This document shows positions 1-11,336 of a stretch of DNA of 64,000 nt, piece by piece. Source of the stretch: Psococerastis gibbosa (taxonomy: Eukaryota > Arthropoda > Insecta > Psocodea > Psocidae); assembly GCA_963971405.1 (NCBI GenBank), contig OZ020489.1, forward strand, positions 38,349,047 to 38,413,046, written 5' to 3'. Both the position numbers and the translations under genes were made by a program. Positions within the stretch are counted from its first letter, which is position 1. Every line of letters begins with the position of its first letter. The notes under the pieces were generated by a model that did no database searches, was not told the DNA's origin, and was given only the letters and a program-made list of their open reading frames with translations.

Positions 1-761
1 GTTCGAGTAAACTGGGACCGGTTCTTTTCCATCGCAGATGTGTTTGGCTGTCCTGCTGTCAATAGATAAGTATACATTAAATTGTTTATATGAGACAACT
101 CCTAAAAGAAACTGCTTTCAGGACGCCGATTCTCACAAATTTCGGTTCGCCCCTCGTACATCTCAAATAAATACGCAAACACAAAGAATGTGGAGAGGAA
201 TATCAATAAACCGAACGCGGAAAGCCCATTTGTCCTAGAACTTGAATGTGTTCTGTGGAGGGAAAAGGTGGATCGCGGGGGAGGGGGCTGGCCTTGGACT
301 TGAATAAGGGTCTGAGATAAGCCATCCATTTGTCGCTGGTCGACCGCCAGTATATTGTATGTGTCGGGGCTCGTGCCAAGAAAAATGCTCACCTTTTCCT
401 GTACATTCAATTGTCAGTTGAATTTATTTATTCAGGAACATGGAAAATCGATTTTGTTGGCCTGGATTTTGTTGAGTTCCAAGTGCCGTACAAGTGCAAA
501 CTAGAATAACCTTTTTTACAAATTTGTTTGTTCTAATACATTATGAATATAGTTATACTAATTTTTCCGCGCTGTTACTCTTCATTATCTTATCTTTACA
601 GCAATGTAAGCCTCAAACGGGAAATTTTAAACAACTTCAAATTGGGAAAAATTTCATTCCAATGAAATAAATTCGACATAATTATGTGGGCCTACTATGG
701 TGATTGTTACATTATTATATATTATAAAAATTATTTTTACCTTAATATTGGGATTAAAATT

Positions 762-1311
762 GTAAACAAAACAATTTTGAATAGCACTTTCCATTATAAA
801 ATTGTCTTGTTTACATTTTTAATCCCTAATGGCCAACTATGTCGATTATTTTTAAGAGGAAGCTGGCTGTACACATTGGCCACCCCTGAATCACCCTAAG
901 ATAGGTTGGTTTATATTTATTATTTAAGTTAATACTTCAAGTTACATAGATTTGGTCGACTCAATTTGTAGAGGACTATTTCATCCATAGTACTACGACG
1001 ATTTATTTAGTTTTGGCCTAGGGGGTTTTCCGTGAAACCGACAGAGATTTACCGAATTATCGAATTTATGGAAAAATTATACCCACAAAAATGAAAAACA
1101 CCTTATAGTAGGGTGTAAGAAATAGTCCTCTAGCAATTGAGTAGACCAAATCTTTATAAATTTAAGTATTAACTTAAGCAAAACTTATAAAGCAACCTGA
1201 TTCAGGGTGATACAGGGGTGGCCAATGTGTACGGCCAGCATCCTCTAAATACTAAACATTTAAAAAAGATAATTTTTGAACCGAAAGTTCTATTTATAAT
1301 TGTGTGTTTAC
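762..1311. repeat. Large imperfect palindrome with hAT-like end motifs
   Basis: Left and right halves are reverse complements with some mismatches, centred near 1035. Matching blocks include GTCCTCTA beside AATTGAGT.GACCAAAT, and CAGGGGTGGCCAATGTGTAC at 1213 with its reverse complement at 869-889. The latter resembles a hAT terminal repeat and points outward from the centre on both sides. Probably a foldback or nested MITE. Confidence 0.65.
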
Positions 1312-1365
1312 TTATTTAACCCCCAGATGATGAAGTTTATTAACTTAAATGGCACAGTAGACAAG

Positions 1366-1543
1366 CAGTAGCCTGATCATGGCGATTATAATATACCGGT
1401 ATTTATTTAATCCCCTGCTATTAAAAATGTAAACAAGATAATTTTGTAATGGAAAGTTCTATTTAAAATTTGTTTGTTTACAGTTATAATCCTAGGGTAT
1501 TTATTTAACCCCGGTATTATAATCGCCTCGATCAGGCTGCAGG
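1366..1543. mobile_element. MITE related to the one split at 31.3 kb
   Basis: About 178 bp with imperfect terminal inverted repeats of about 40 bp. The left end has GCCTGATCATGGCGATTATA and the right end, reversed, has GCCTGATCGAGGCGATTATA, both followed by AATA.CCGG. It has the same ends as the MITE at 31297-38342. Confidence 0.7.
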
Positions 1544-1570
1544 TCAAAGATTAGAAATAATCACCATAAT

Positions 1571-1999
1571 CCATTAATCACGTGATGTTTTTTTAAACAT
1601 TTTTTAACCCCCCCTCCCCCTTGGTGATACGTGGTGAGGTTTAAGACTACCCCCCTCCCCACCCAAAATCACGTGTATTTTTTAGTACCTACAAAGAATC
1701 TTAAAATTTTTTCAATATTATTTTTAAATACAGGTATAAAGTATAATCTAATTTCATTTTATTATGGAAATGAAGGACCATGATGAAAATGTCTAGACAG
1801 AAAGATTGCAGGTTGTTTTTGACTGGCATTAAAACAATATTGAAGGAAGGTGTAATCATGCGTGTGATCATGCGATCATGCATTTGACGAAAAAATAAAT
1901 ACACGTGATATCCTACTATACAACCTCCCCCCTTATTGTGATATTTCGTGATTTTTTTTTAACCCCCCCCCCCCCTTTCGAACCTCACGTGATTAATGG
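1571..1999. mobile_element. Palindromic MITE with CCATTAATCACGTGA ends
   Basis: 429 bp bounded by CCATTAATCACGTGA and its reverse complement TCACGTGATTAATGG. C-runs and further CACGTGAT/ATCACGTG inverted pairs lie inside. No clear target duplication was seen. Confidence 0.65.
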
Positions 2000-2101
2000 A
2001 CGGCCCCATAGTAGGCCCATTCGAAATTAATTGAAATTAAGTTAACCTAGGTTTCACTTGTATTAATTAATCCTGATTAAGGATATAGCAGTATAGTCTC
2101 A

Positions 2102-2225
2102 GCGTGTCGAGTCCTGGTCACCTCCGAATTAATCGTGTGACTTTAGTATGTTGGAATCTATTATAATCAGGAAGTCCACCCTGTCAGTCAACTCCCCAGC
2201 TCCCCGCGGTGAAACAGGCGTTGGA
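2102..2225 (+). repeat. Dispersed repeat III (GTCCTGGTCACCTCCGAATT), fragment
   Basis: Contains GAGTCCTGGTCACCTCCGAA, TCGTGTGACTTTA, TATAATCAGGA and CCACCCTGTCAGTCAACTCC. The same blocks occur in order at 25222-25438 (minus), 42985-43205 and twice at 45000-45400. Likely a SINE-like family, but no clear pol III promoter was recognised. Confidence 0.65.
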
Positions 2226-3000
2226 TAACCAACAACTTGTATCACACTAGCAGTACAGAACACAATCTCTAATAATGGCCTATAGGGGTCACTTTACCCC
2301 CAACAGCTACAATAATATAAGCTATGATTGGACGAGATGGGGCGGAAAAATTCTGTAGCTGACTTAGGACTAACCCAAGTCAGGCTCAGCAGCCTGATTG
2401 ACAGAGACGAATGGTCCCAGCAGTCAGCAACTTCTCGCCTTGAGTAATTGTATGTCCAAACCTGCAACTAAAATTCACTTAAATTTACTTTTCTGGCCAT
2501 TCTTCCACTTCGGAGGGCAACCGAGTCCGGGAGTAAATAAATAAATAATCATTCATTTGCACACAGACCGAAAAGTCCCATAAAGTGCATATTGTATACA
2601 GAAAATTGAGAGAAATTTAAATTCTATCATCTAAATAATTTTGTTTTTGTTTTTTTAAGTTTGTAAAGTTACGTAACATATACAATATACAGCAATCATC
2701 AAACTATTGAGACAAAACATCCTGCAGCCCACAGATTTATAGGCAATTATTACATTATAAACAGAAAACATTAGAAGAATGAATTAAAAAGTTATTTTCA
2801 ATGGGCTATAGTGATTGATGCAGTATTTTACAATGCTATATTTATGTAGTAGTGGTGGAATTGTTTGTATTTTTCATATCGGCGCTGCCGAGACATCTCC
2901 TCAAAATTTCCTCCTCCAATGCCAGTAATGACCTCCTATGGTGATGTCCTCCTAATTGGTGGGAGCCATATTTATTTGTTTCCGTAAACCGGGTATCGAC

Positions 3001-3592
3001 AATGGAAACGTTAAAGGCTGTCCTGAATCTATCTGAATCTAGACATGAATGCTCGAACTCATATAAACAGGATATCCACAATGGAAACGTTAAAGGCTGT
3101 CCTGAATCTATCTGAATCTAGACATGAATGCTCGAACTCATATAAACAGGATATCCACAATGGAAACGTTGAAGGTAGTCCTGAATCTATCTGAATGTAG
3201 ACATGACTGCTCGAACTGAAGTAAACAGGATATCCACAATGGCAACGTTAAAGGTAGTCCTGAATCTATCTGAATCTAGACATGACGGCTCGAACTGAAG
3301 TAAACAGTATATCCACAATGGAAACGTTAAAGGTTGTCCTGAATCTATCTGAATCCAGACATGACGGCTCGAACTGATGTAAACATGATATCCACAATGG
3401 AAACGTTAAAGGTTGTCCTGAATCTATTTGAATCTAAACATGAATGCTCGAACTCATATAACCGGATTTCCACAATGGAAACGTTAAAGGCTGTCCTGAA
3501 TCTATCTGAATCTAGACATGAATGCTCGAACTCATGTAAACAGGATATCCACAATGGAAACGTTAAAGGTTGTCCTGACTCTATTATAATAT
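3001..3592 (+). repeat. 79-bp minisatellite, eight units
   Basis: Units starting AATGGAAACG begin at 3001, 3080, 3159, 3238, 3317, 3396, 3474 and 3553, so the period is 79 bp with one 78-bp unit; the eighth unit is cut short. Each holds AACGTTAAAGG, TGTCCTGAATCTATCTGAAT and GCTCGAACT. The period is not a multiple of three, so this is not a coding repeat despite short open frames on both strands. Confidence 0.95.
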
Positions 3593-5867
3593 AATAAACC
3601 CTGGCGTTAATTTAAACAAGAGGCCGTACTGGGAATTTACTGAACATGCCAGGAAATCAAAACTTGCATGGAATATGTGACAAAGTTGTGTCAAGTTCTA
3701 AAATGAAAGCCGCCGCCGAGTAATTAGAGTACGTAGGAAAGCGCATATTTGTGGTCAGTCGAGTACCCTTTTAATTAATTACGGTTGATATAAAGTTGCA
3801 TTTAGTTTCGTCGCTGTAATTATGTGCCTCTCTAACTCATTAACTGGGGCTCCGGTTTAGCCGAGTTAGTAGAGAACTGGAAAATGAAACGGATGGCATA
3901 GGTTCGAGAACTAATTAAGATATAATAGGATTTTTTTTTCACTGACCCTGTGTCAACCGTTCTTCTAATTATTTTTCTTGGGAGTGGGTTATACGTTGTT
4001 GGACCTTACATAGCAATTACATATACAGAAATTGTAATGTATTACTGACGGATACAAATAACTTACACGGGGAATTATTTTAACTATTCAAATGCGTTAA
4101 CCCGCTACGGTAGGCGACTTACAACTCTTTTATCATGTTAGGTCCAATAATTTAAGGTTGCACATGATTCTAGCATATGCAACAATGAATTAATCTCTGT
4201 TGTGATTTGAGTTTTTAATTAGCCTTGATTCCCGTGACTCTAGAGTAAATTTACATTCATAAATAAATAAAATAAAAAATAAATAATGACTTTATTTTTA
4301 GCTGAGACCATGGTCTCTGCCGGGATAGAGCCATAAAAACACAGTAGGTAGTACAATTTACAGTACATTTTAACATCTTCCATTTTTTTATATTTTGGCT
4401 TCGCGGTATTTCATTTTAATAAACAAAAAATAACAAAAACTTAGAGTTTTAGAAAAACTTGTTATAACAACCCGAATTAGTAAAACCCAAATAATCCATA
4501 AGAAATTAACTTTGTCTAAGAAACCCACTTGTGTTAGTATAAAACCCTGAGCGCTTTCGGCAAGAACTGCCATCTACAGAGGGAAACCCACTAGCACAGT
4601 TACACCTTATCTGCGATTTGAGACTTGCTCAACTCGAGGAGAAGATGGAAATGTGACTAGGGAGAGGAAACCTTGGTTTATATAGGACTGGGAGGAGAGG
4701 GTGGGAGGGGGCGTGGCTGGTTACCTATTCCTAACCTACTTGTGAGGATCGAATGTGTGATTTTCCGAGTTTTGGCTTATTTAGTATAATGCACACTTAT
4801 TCTTGTACAAGTTATTCTTTTCCGATTTGTGCTACGTCTGCAGTTGGTAACTATAGTTTCACGGTTCGAGTGACTAACACAAAAGAAAAAGAATTTATTT
4901 ATTTATTTGTATTTATATTTGTACAGGTACAGTTTTCACCAGTTACACCTATACAAACAAAATATCAAAGAAAACATTAGAAGTGCGGATATTTCCTGCA
5001 ATGCTCTTCCATTACAAAAGTAAAAAAACAACAGAAACAAAAAAGAGCAATGGAAAATACAGCTCAAACCTATAAGCCATATTTTTAAAACTCAGAGAAA
5101 GAACGAAACAGGTATCAAGTCAGCAAAATAAAATGGGAAAAGTCTACAAGTATAAAGTTAATGTTTTCCGCAAGAGAAATAATTATTTTTATGGGAAAGA
5201 TTCGGCTGAGTGCTGTGGGGGAAGAAACCAATAAAATAATATAAGAGGTATTAAATCAGCAGCTCGTAAGTCGTAACCTTTAAAGTAAGGGTGAACTAAA
5301 AAGCATTAATCGCTCCAAGTAGAGAAACGGCGAATCACGTAATTCATAATATATTAAACAGATTCATTTGGCAAAGTATCAAATTTATTTTATCCACTCA
5401 ACGGGAGACTTTGATATTACGCGCGTGTGGTAATTTGATGGTTTATTATTATTACTCAGTCAATTACATTAAATTGATTTACCCTGTCATCTGTAAGTGA
5501 TTAAAAACCAATTTTGCGATGATATTTTTGTTAACATAGGTACTCCATTGATAACCATTGGCGTAGTTTTTGCGTTGGAATCACTGACTTGCGACAACTT
5601 GGCAAAGTTCACAATCCAAACAAAGCTGCTGCTAAGTGCGATGGTCTTAATGACCATTGTAGAAACTGCTTAATACGGACAGGACTGTTATTGCAGTCGA
5701 CCTCATATAGGGTACGATTGCTATTGCAGTCGTTTCAAGGCCCTGTCAGTTGGTTTCCCGCCAAATTCAAAATATATCACTTACTGGGTCAGGTAAATCT
5801 ACCTCCTATGATGGTCTTATGGCTAAAGCAACTGCAATTTTTTATTTTGTTACATTTTTATATTTAA

Positions 5868-6060
5868 AAAAGGTTAAATCACGTACAAACAATTTTATGA
5901 ATGTATCCGATGAACCTCTTCAATATACCTCACCTAATAGATGTACAGATGTACCTGTATATATAGGTACTTGTATCGAGGTGGGACACGTCTCCGACCG
6001 TAATGTGTGTTAGGTACTCGCACAAGTACAAGCACGCTACCACCTTGCCACCGAAGTCTC
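5868..6060 (-). repeat. SINE-like dispersed repeat II
   Basis: Read on the minus strand it starts GACTTCGGTGGCAAGGTGG, TAGCGTGCTTGTACTTGTGC, and ends with TTTAACC and a T-run. Other copies are at 28010-28345, 30600-30780, 58085-58230 (all minus), 58557-58722 and 62420-62545 (plus). The head resembles a tRNA A box (GGTGGTAGCGTGC). The B box is unclear. Confidence 0.6.
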
Positions 6061-6734
6061 TAAATTACAGCTCTGCCTCATGTATATGTACAAGAATATA
6101 TGATCTTGGAGTCGGGACCCAGGTTACAATTTGGGCCCATAGGTTCCCCTGTCGTACAAGTCGAGTAGCTATGAAACTGGATTTCATTAAAGAAACGGAA
6201 TTAGGGTGTGGCTTTCATTAAATAGTAGGAGTCCTCGCCCTGTACACGGACTTTGGAACCCTGTACTGAGTTATTCGTTCAATATACCCCAATTTACTTT
6301 TCCTTTATTTTTTCTTCGCTTTTATCCCTACGTGGAGTCGGCAATACGGCAGGTTCTCTTCCACTCCTTGCGACTCTGTACTTCGGCTCCTACAACATTT
6401 TGATCCTCATCATCTTCATCCCTCAGCTTCGATATTATTTAACCACTCTATTAAGCCTTCTTTTGGCGTGGCCTTATCATGACAGGCGTCGACTATGCTA
6501 CTGTCTTCATTTCATCTCTTATTTCGTCGTTCCGGCTAGTGTGAAGCCCAGAGACCGTTGCGGCACCCGCAACTCAGCCAGATGCAGTCTTTGTTCATCG
6601 GCCTTCCTCAAGGCCTAGCACTCTGGGCCATATACGATTAACATTCAAAATCGCTTGCTTGTAAATTAGTTTTTTTTAGTTTTTTGGGAATTTTTCCGTC
6701 TGTTAAGATGCCACTCATGTCCTGCCACCCGTTC

Positions 6735-6802
6735 TAAATGCCCTAGGTTGGCTTAGTAATGGAAACAATAAAAAGGTCCTTATTTATTTATTTATTTATT
6801 CT
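6735..6802 (+). repeat. tRNA-derived SINE, 3' fragment
   Basis: Has only the SINE tail: CTAGGTTGGCTTAGTAATGG, then GGTCCTTATTTATTTATTTA. It matches the end of the copy at 22945-23168. Confidence 0.7.
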
Positions 6803-6899
6803 TGACCGAATTTTTGTTCTTTGTGAAGCGAACAACACCTCTTCCAATGCTTACTTTTTGGCTAACAGGACCCCACTCTTTAACACCGATTATACTTCT

Positions 6900-7145
6900 A
6901 GGCGCGGATCTACGGGGGGGGGGGGACATGGGTCCTCAAAATACGTAAAACCCCACTATTTTAGTCCTATTTTTCTTCCGGGGGTGACCCCCGGGCCCCC
7001 CTTCTGCTCGATAGTAGTAATTACCTATAGTATAGAACCCTTATTGCTCTGAAAATGCGTAAACCCACAATATTTCAGTCATATTTAAAAAAAAATTAAA
7101 TTTAACCGCCCCCCCCCCCTTGGTCTCATTCTAGATCCGCGCCTG
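6900..7145. mobile_element. hAT-like MITE with one G-rich unit
   Basis: Ends AGGCGCGGATCTA and TAGATCCGCGCCTG are inverted, with a G-run just inside the left end and a C-run inside the right end. It carries one unit of the GCGTAAAACCCC ... GGGGGTGACCCCCGGGCCCC type seen in arrays at 39.9 and 45.7 kb. Confidence 0.6.
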
Positions 7146-7497
7146 AACCTAGGTACCTCTAAATTACCACAGAACGTCACACAGCTCAATTTCAAATCCA
7201 AAAGTGCATGGATATGATAACAGCAGCAGAATCACTCCCATGAGCATAAGTAAGCAATTAATTGCCAACAGCTCTGTGGCTGACAACCTTCATTTTTTTA
7301 AATGAATGCCAAAAATGTGTGAATAGCATTACACCAGTTTGTTATTTATTCTGGTGGGATCTCAGCGCCCACAAGAGACGCTGACTTGGTTACGTGCTTG
7401 GGTTGTGCAAATAATTCGAGCGGGACTTGCAGTGGTTTTTTAAGGTTTTCATTTTCCCCCATTTATGCGTTAGAATATTATAGCATAGCATTAACAC

Positions 7498-7895
7498 CAG
7501 GGGCGCCGACTTGGGGGGGGGCGGGGGCACGGTCCATCATGCCCCCGTAGACTAGTTTCTGGGCGGCAAAGAACCCTTATTGCAGTTTATTTGTTTGTCT
7601 CCCTTAATATTTCAAACATTAAGATAAAAATAAATCACACAATTTGGCATTTGCACCGCACCAACTTTTAGAAACTTTTCCGCGCCAATTTTGTTCGTAT
7701 AGCCAACTTTCGAATGATTTTTGATATAAAGGCTTTAGTAAATAATTTTATAGAAAGAGCGAGTGTACGTCAGTCAATGCTTTCTGCATTATAGTTATTT
7801 TAAGTAACCATTTACCAATGTATTTTCCTAATACTTTCCAGAGTACCAAATTCTTCCCCCCCCCCCTCCAGAATTTTTAAAACTCGGCGTCCCTG
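7498..7895. mobile_element. hAT-type MITE, 398 bp
   Basis: Ends CAGGGGCGCCGACTT and CTCGGCGTCCCTG are inverted. A perfect 8-bp target duplication, ATTAACAC, lies at 7490-7497 and 7896-7903. A long G-run lies inside the left end and a C-run inside the right. A 418-bp inverted relative is at 29288-29705. Confidence 0.92.
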
Positions 7896-8580
7896 ATTAA
7901 CACCGCAAAGGCGTAATACTTAATGGCGTGTATGGATGCCAAAAAGCTTTGCAATGCTTTAGTGATCGTGCTCTTGATCCTTTTGGCACACATTGCAATA
8001 TTTACATATTTACAAATTTATTATTTCCCATTATATGGTGCATGAAGTAGTCTTCTACAACTTATATGAGCCAAATCTTTAAAAATTTGCTTTGTTAATT
8101 AAATATAAAATAAAAAGGCAATAAAATGCTAATTTAGCATGTTCTCTTAACATAAAAACTTCTTTTATGGAAAAAAAATTAAAGTTTTTAAACAATATTA
8201 TTCTGTGATGCTACATTTTTCTGCTGACTTAGGGTATACAATACATACCGTACGCAATGCCTATAAAGCGGAATTTTTGCAATTTTATGTTGCTGTTATT
8301 TTATTTTACATAAAAACAAAAATAAACGGTTGAGGGACTTGAGGAAATTTGCGAAATATTTGGTTACAGCTGTTGGAAGAGCCCCAAGCGCTCGTCGTCC
8401 CCCCTGTCTAAATATTTTTAGCTCTGCATATTTAATTAAGTGCATACTCCTGTAGGATGAGGGAGGTCCCGTGGGCGATTATCTATTGCCTCCTGAACTT
8501 AATTATAAAGGATTAATTTTGTTTACGTTCTTAGACTTAGATCTTTTATCCATGAAATTAATAGTAGTATGATCTTAAAG

Positions 8581-8911
8581 CAGTGGCGGATTAAAGGGGG
8601 GGGGGCGGTAGGGGCGGTCGCTATGAAAAAAGAAAGAAGCATTTTCTATCACATAGAGTAAACAAATAATTTCGCCCACAAATAGATTAACATTGATAGG
8701 AACAAGGTGAGGTCTGCGTTGGGAGGTGTTCGTCGAGGGAAGCGTCTTGTTGTGTAATTTTATTTATTTATTTGATACTTTTTTTGAATGCAGATGTTGA
8801 ATTGTATAACACTGTTAGTGACATCGGCAATGCCTGAAAGGGGAACTTGCTTTTCCAATAGGATCCGCCCCTCCCAAAACGTCCCAAAACGTTTTGTTTA
8901 ATCCGCCATTG
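8581..8911. mobile_element. hAT-type MITE, 331 bp
   Basis: Ends CAGTGGCGGATTAA and TTAATCCGCCATTG are inverted. Flanks TCTTAAAG and TCTTCGAG agree at six of eight bases, so the duplication has decayed. A G-run follows the left end. Confidence 0.8.
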
Positions 8912-9054
8912 TCTTCGAGTCGGGACCCAGGCCACAATTTGGGCCTATAGATTCCCCAGTTGTACTAAGTCGAGTTCTAGGCTACTGCTTCTGCGAATCT
9001 CGCTATGGCAGCAGGCGGGACTGCTAGAGCCAAACCGTCATTAGCAACAGCGCA

Positions 9055-9345
9055 CCCTTAATGCTCAAGTCTGGGGCGCCAGATCATACTGCATTTAGCA
9101 AGAATGTGCCATCCACTTTCGGCCTCCACTTGCACACCAATTCGGGCGAGGTGATGCCTGAAATTCCCATGACCAGTGAGCAAGGATATCACCCGACGCA
9201 CGCGTGTTCTATCCCATTCCAGCGGACTCTTAGCTCTTTTGGTGTCTGAATGTTTACTGAAGCGCTTCGTATGAAGCCATGCAGCTTCCTCTAACCATTG
9301 AGTATGAAATATCCTATTTATATACTCTGAAATGGGCACTCGGGT
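9055..9345 (-). pseudogene. LINE C-terminal fragment (RNase H tail and zinc finger region)
   Basis: Minus-strand frame of 93 residues with SPLEWDRTRVRRVISLLTGH and HLARIGVQVEAE, matching the segment after RNase H in jockey/R1/I-type LINE polyproteins, where a CxC zinc motif normally follows. Here the cysteines are partly lost and no upstream domain remains. It is a 5'-truncated, inactive copy. Confidence 0.75.
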
Positions 9346-9409
9346 AGTTGCCCAGGAAGTTGGGAGTATCAGTTCTGGTCAGGTTGTAGTTCCGATCCTA
9401 GGTGAGGCA

Positions 9410-9700
9410 ATTTGTCAGCTACATTTGCACTTGCATCGACAAGAACAAGAAGAGCTCACTGGATTGAGCATTTGCTTCGACACGAAAACTTCGTAAGCTG
9501 CATCTTAGAGGGAACTATAGAAGGCGTCGACCGACCTGGGCGCCCGAGAAAAGAATATCTGCAGCAAGTGATGGAGGATGTAGGGGCCAATACATGCGTG
9601 GGGCTGAAGAGGGCGTGACAGGATTGAGGGAAGTGGAGGAATCGATGCCACATGTTGCTGCCAACCAGCCAGCTGGCTGTAACATGAAGAGAAGTGGCTC
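9410..9700 (+). pseudogene. LINE reverse transcriptase 3' fragment
   Basis: Encodes RRAHWIEHLLRHENFVSCIL, EGTIEGVDRPGRPRKEYLQQ and VMEDVGANTCVGLKRA, the C-terminal 'GHIlRhe.ll..iiEG...G.rgR.r..yl..v' region of LINE polyproteins. The tail GTGGAGG.ATCGATGCCACA recurs at 9790-9885. Relatives lie at 17440-17930, 18405-18660 (minus) and 30040-30290. Confidence 0.75.
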
Positions 9701-10681
9701 GCCTAGAGACTCAACATGCACTGTATCTTAGGGAGAAGTAAGAACGCAATACTGACTTACTCATTAGCGCTAAGGGCCGTGTAGGGCCTTGGCCTGCTCT
9801 ACCAGGATCGAGGGGAGTGGAGGCATCAATGCCACGTATTGCTACCAAGCAGCCAGTTGGCTGTAACTTGAAGAAGAAGAAATTAAGTAACATAGTGCGC
9901 GAAGCGTCCGATTGTACAATCTTAAACGTAGATGAGACAAGATTGCAACCCAGTTAAAAGCTAACTTTCTCATATCATACGTCAGTCCATGTCTTGGCAT
10001 TTGGCTTGGAAGCCAACCAAACACGAAGCTTAATCAATACTTTTCCAAATCAACTTTCAAGCCAAGCTGATCCAATTTTTACTCAGCCAAACTAAAAAAA
10101 CAAAAAAACAGGCTTTGTGGTTTGGCTCTGCTATACTCATGCGATTTGGTAAACACAATACGGTAGGTGACATGTATGATACAAAGTGTTTGCCTTCAAA
10201 AACAGCAGCTCCCTCTTAAGGCCAGTCGACAATGGAAAATGAACCATCAGAAAATTATATGGGATTTACTGGGAGACAAAGTCCCCCACCCTCATTGCCT
10301 AGCGACTGATGATAAAAAGATCTGTCCCTCGAGCCTTTGAGCTCGATCCATTTCCAATGAAAGAGACTCCCAGGGCTCGCTTTGTCAAAGGTCCCCCCAT
10401 TCATTTTTTTTTTCAATTTGAAGAATTGGCAGAAGGTTTTATTGAAAGACCTGCTGAGGTAAGAGATACCTACTTAGTTTTTCCGGATGATGAAACGTGA
10501 GTTTTAATTAAATGGGAAAATTTATTTACCTGAAATCCAATGCCACGGCTAGCGTGTTTTTTTAAAGCTGGCTTAGAGTTCGTTACGTAACCACAAGTCC
10601 ACAAGGTTAGTTTTCAATTGGTTTTCCTAATATGCTGTTGCGTTCCCTGCCTCATTTACTTACTTACTTACTTACTCATTG

Positions 10682-10852
10682 CAGGGACGGATCCAGCCCA
10701 TTTGGGGGGGGGGGGTAGTTGTGGGTCAAAATAGGAAAAATGTATGTAAGATCGATTAAATCAGAGCGTATTAATTTACAATAGATTTACCAAACACATT
10801 TTGAGGAGGGGGGGGGGAGGCAGCTGCCCTACCACTCCTGTATCCGTCCATG
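10682..10852. mobile_element. hAT-type MITE, 171 bp, inserted in another repeat
   Basis: Ends CAGGGACGGATCCAGCC and CTGTATCCGTCCATG, with a perfect 8-bp duplication ACTCATTG at 10674-10681 and 10853-10860. The surrounding sequence (TTACTTACTCATTGGCGCTA CGGCC) is an older repeat, also at 9765 and 30800. A truncated relative, the right two-thirds, is at 11218-11336. Confidence 0.9.
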
Positions 10853-11217
10853 ACTCATTGGCGCTACGGCCTGTGAAGGCATTTGGCCTGTTCTGCCATA
10901 TCGCGCCGGCCTGAGCGGTCCTGTGCTCTCCTTCGCCAGTAACCAACGCCAAGGGTCGGAAGATCCACCTCAACGTCATCCAGCCATCTCATTCGTGGTC
11001 AACCCACACGTCTTCTCCCATGGGGCACCTCGTGTACGGCTCTGGTAGCCCGCGCATATTTTAACACCGTCACGTGACACCTTACCACTGCGGTATTAAA
11101 AAATAAACTAAAATATACAAACCCCCGGTATTATGTTAATCCCAAATCGCCCAAATAGGGCTGCAGGTGGCAAGAGAAAATTGATTGGTGCCCTCTGCCA
11201 TCAATTTTCTCTGTTAA

Positions 11218-11336
11218 CATTTAGTAAACCTATTGTAAGTTAATTTATTACGCCTGATTTTATCGATCCTGCATATGTTTTTCCTATTTTGACCGCCAAC
11301 TACTCCCCCCCTCCCCCCGGGCTGGATCCGTCCCTG
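11218..11336 (-). mobile_element. hAT-type MITE, partial copy
   Basis: Matches the inner and right-hand parts of the 22650-22819 element (TTTAGTAAACC.ATTGTAAGTTAA, TTTTCCTATTTTGACC) and ends GGCTGGATCCGTCCCTG. The opposite end was not found. Confidence 0.6.

Noticed and set aside
3001-3592. Regularly spaced repeats suggestive of a CRISPR array
   Set aside because: The units are contiguous 79-bp tandem copies without unique spacers, in a eukaryotic setting.
6253-6618. 121-codon plus-strand frame
   Set aside because: Overlaps other equally long frames, has no domain and no splice context.
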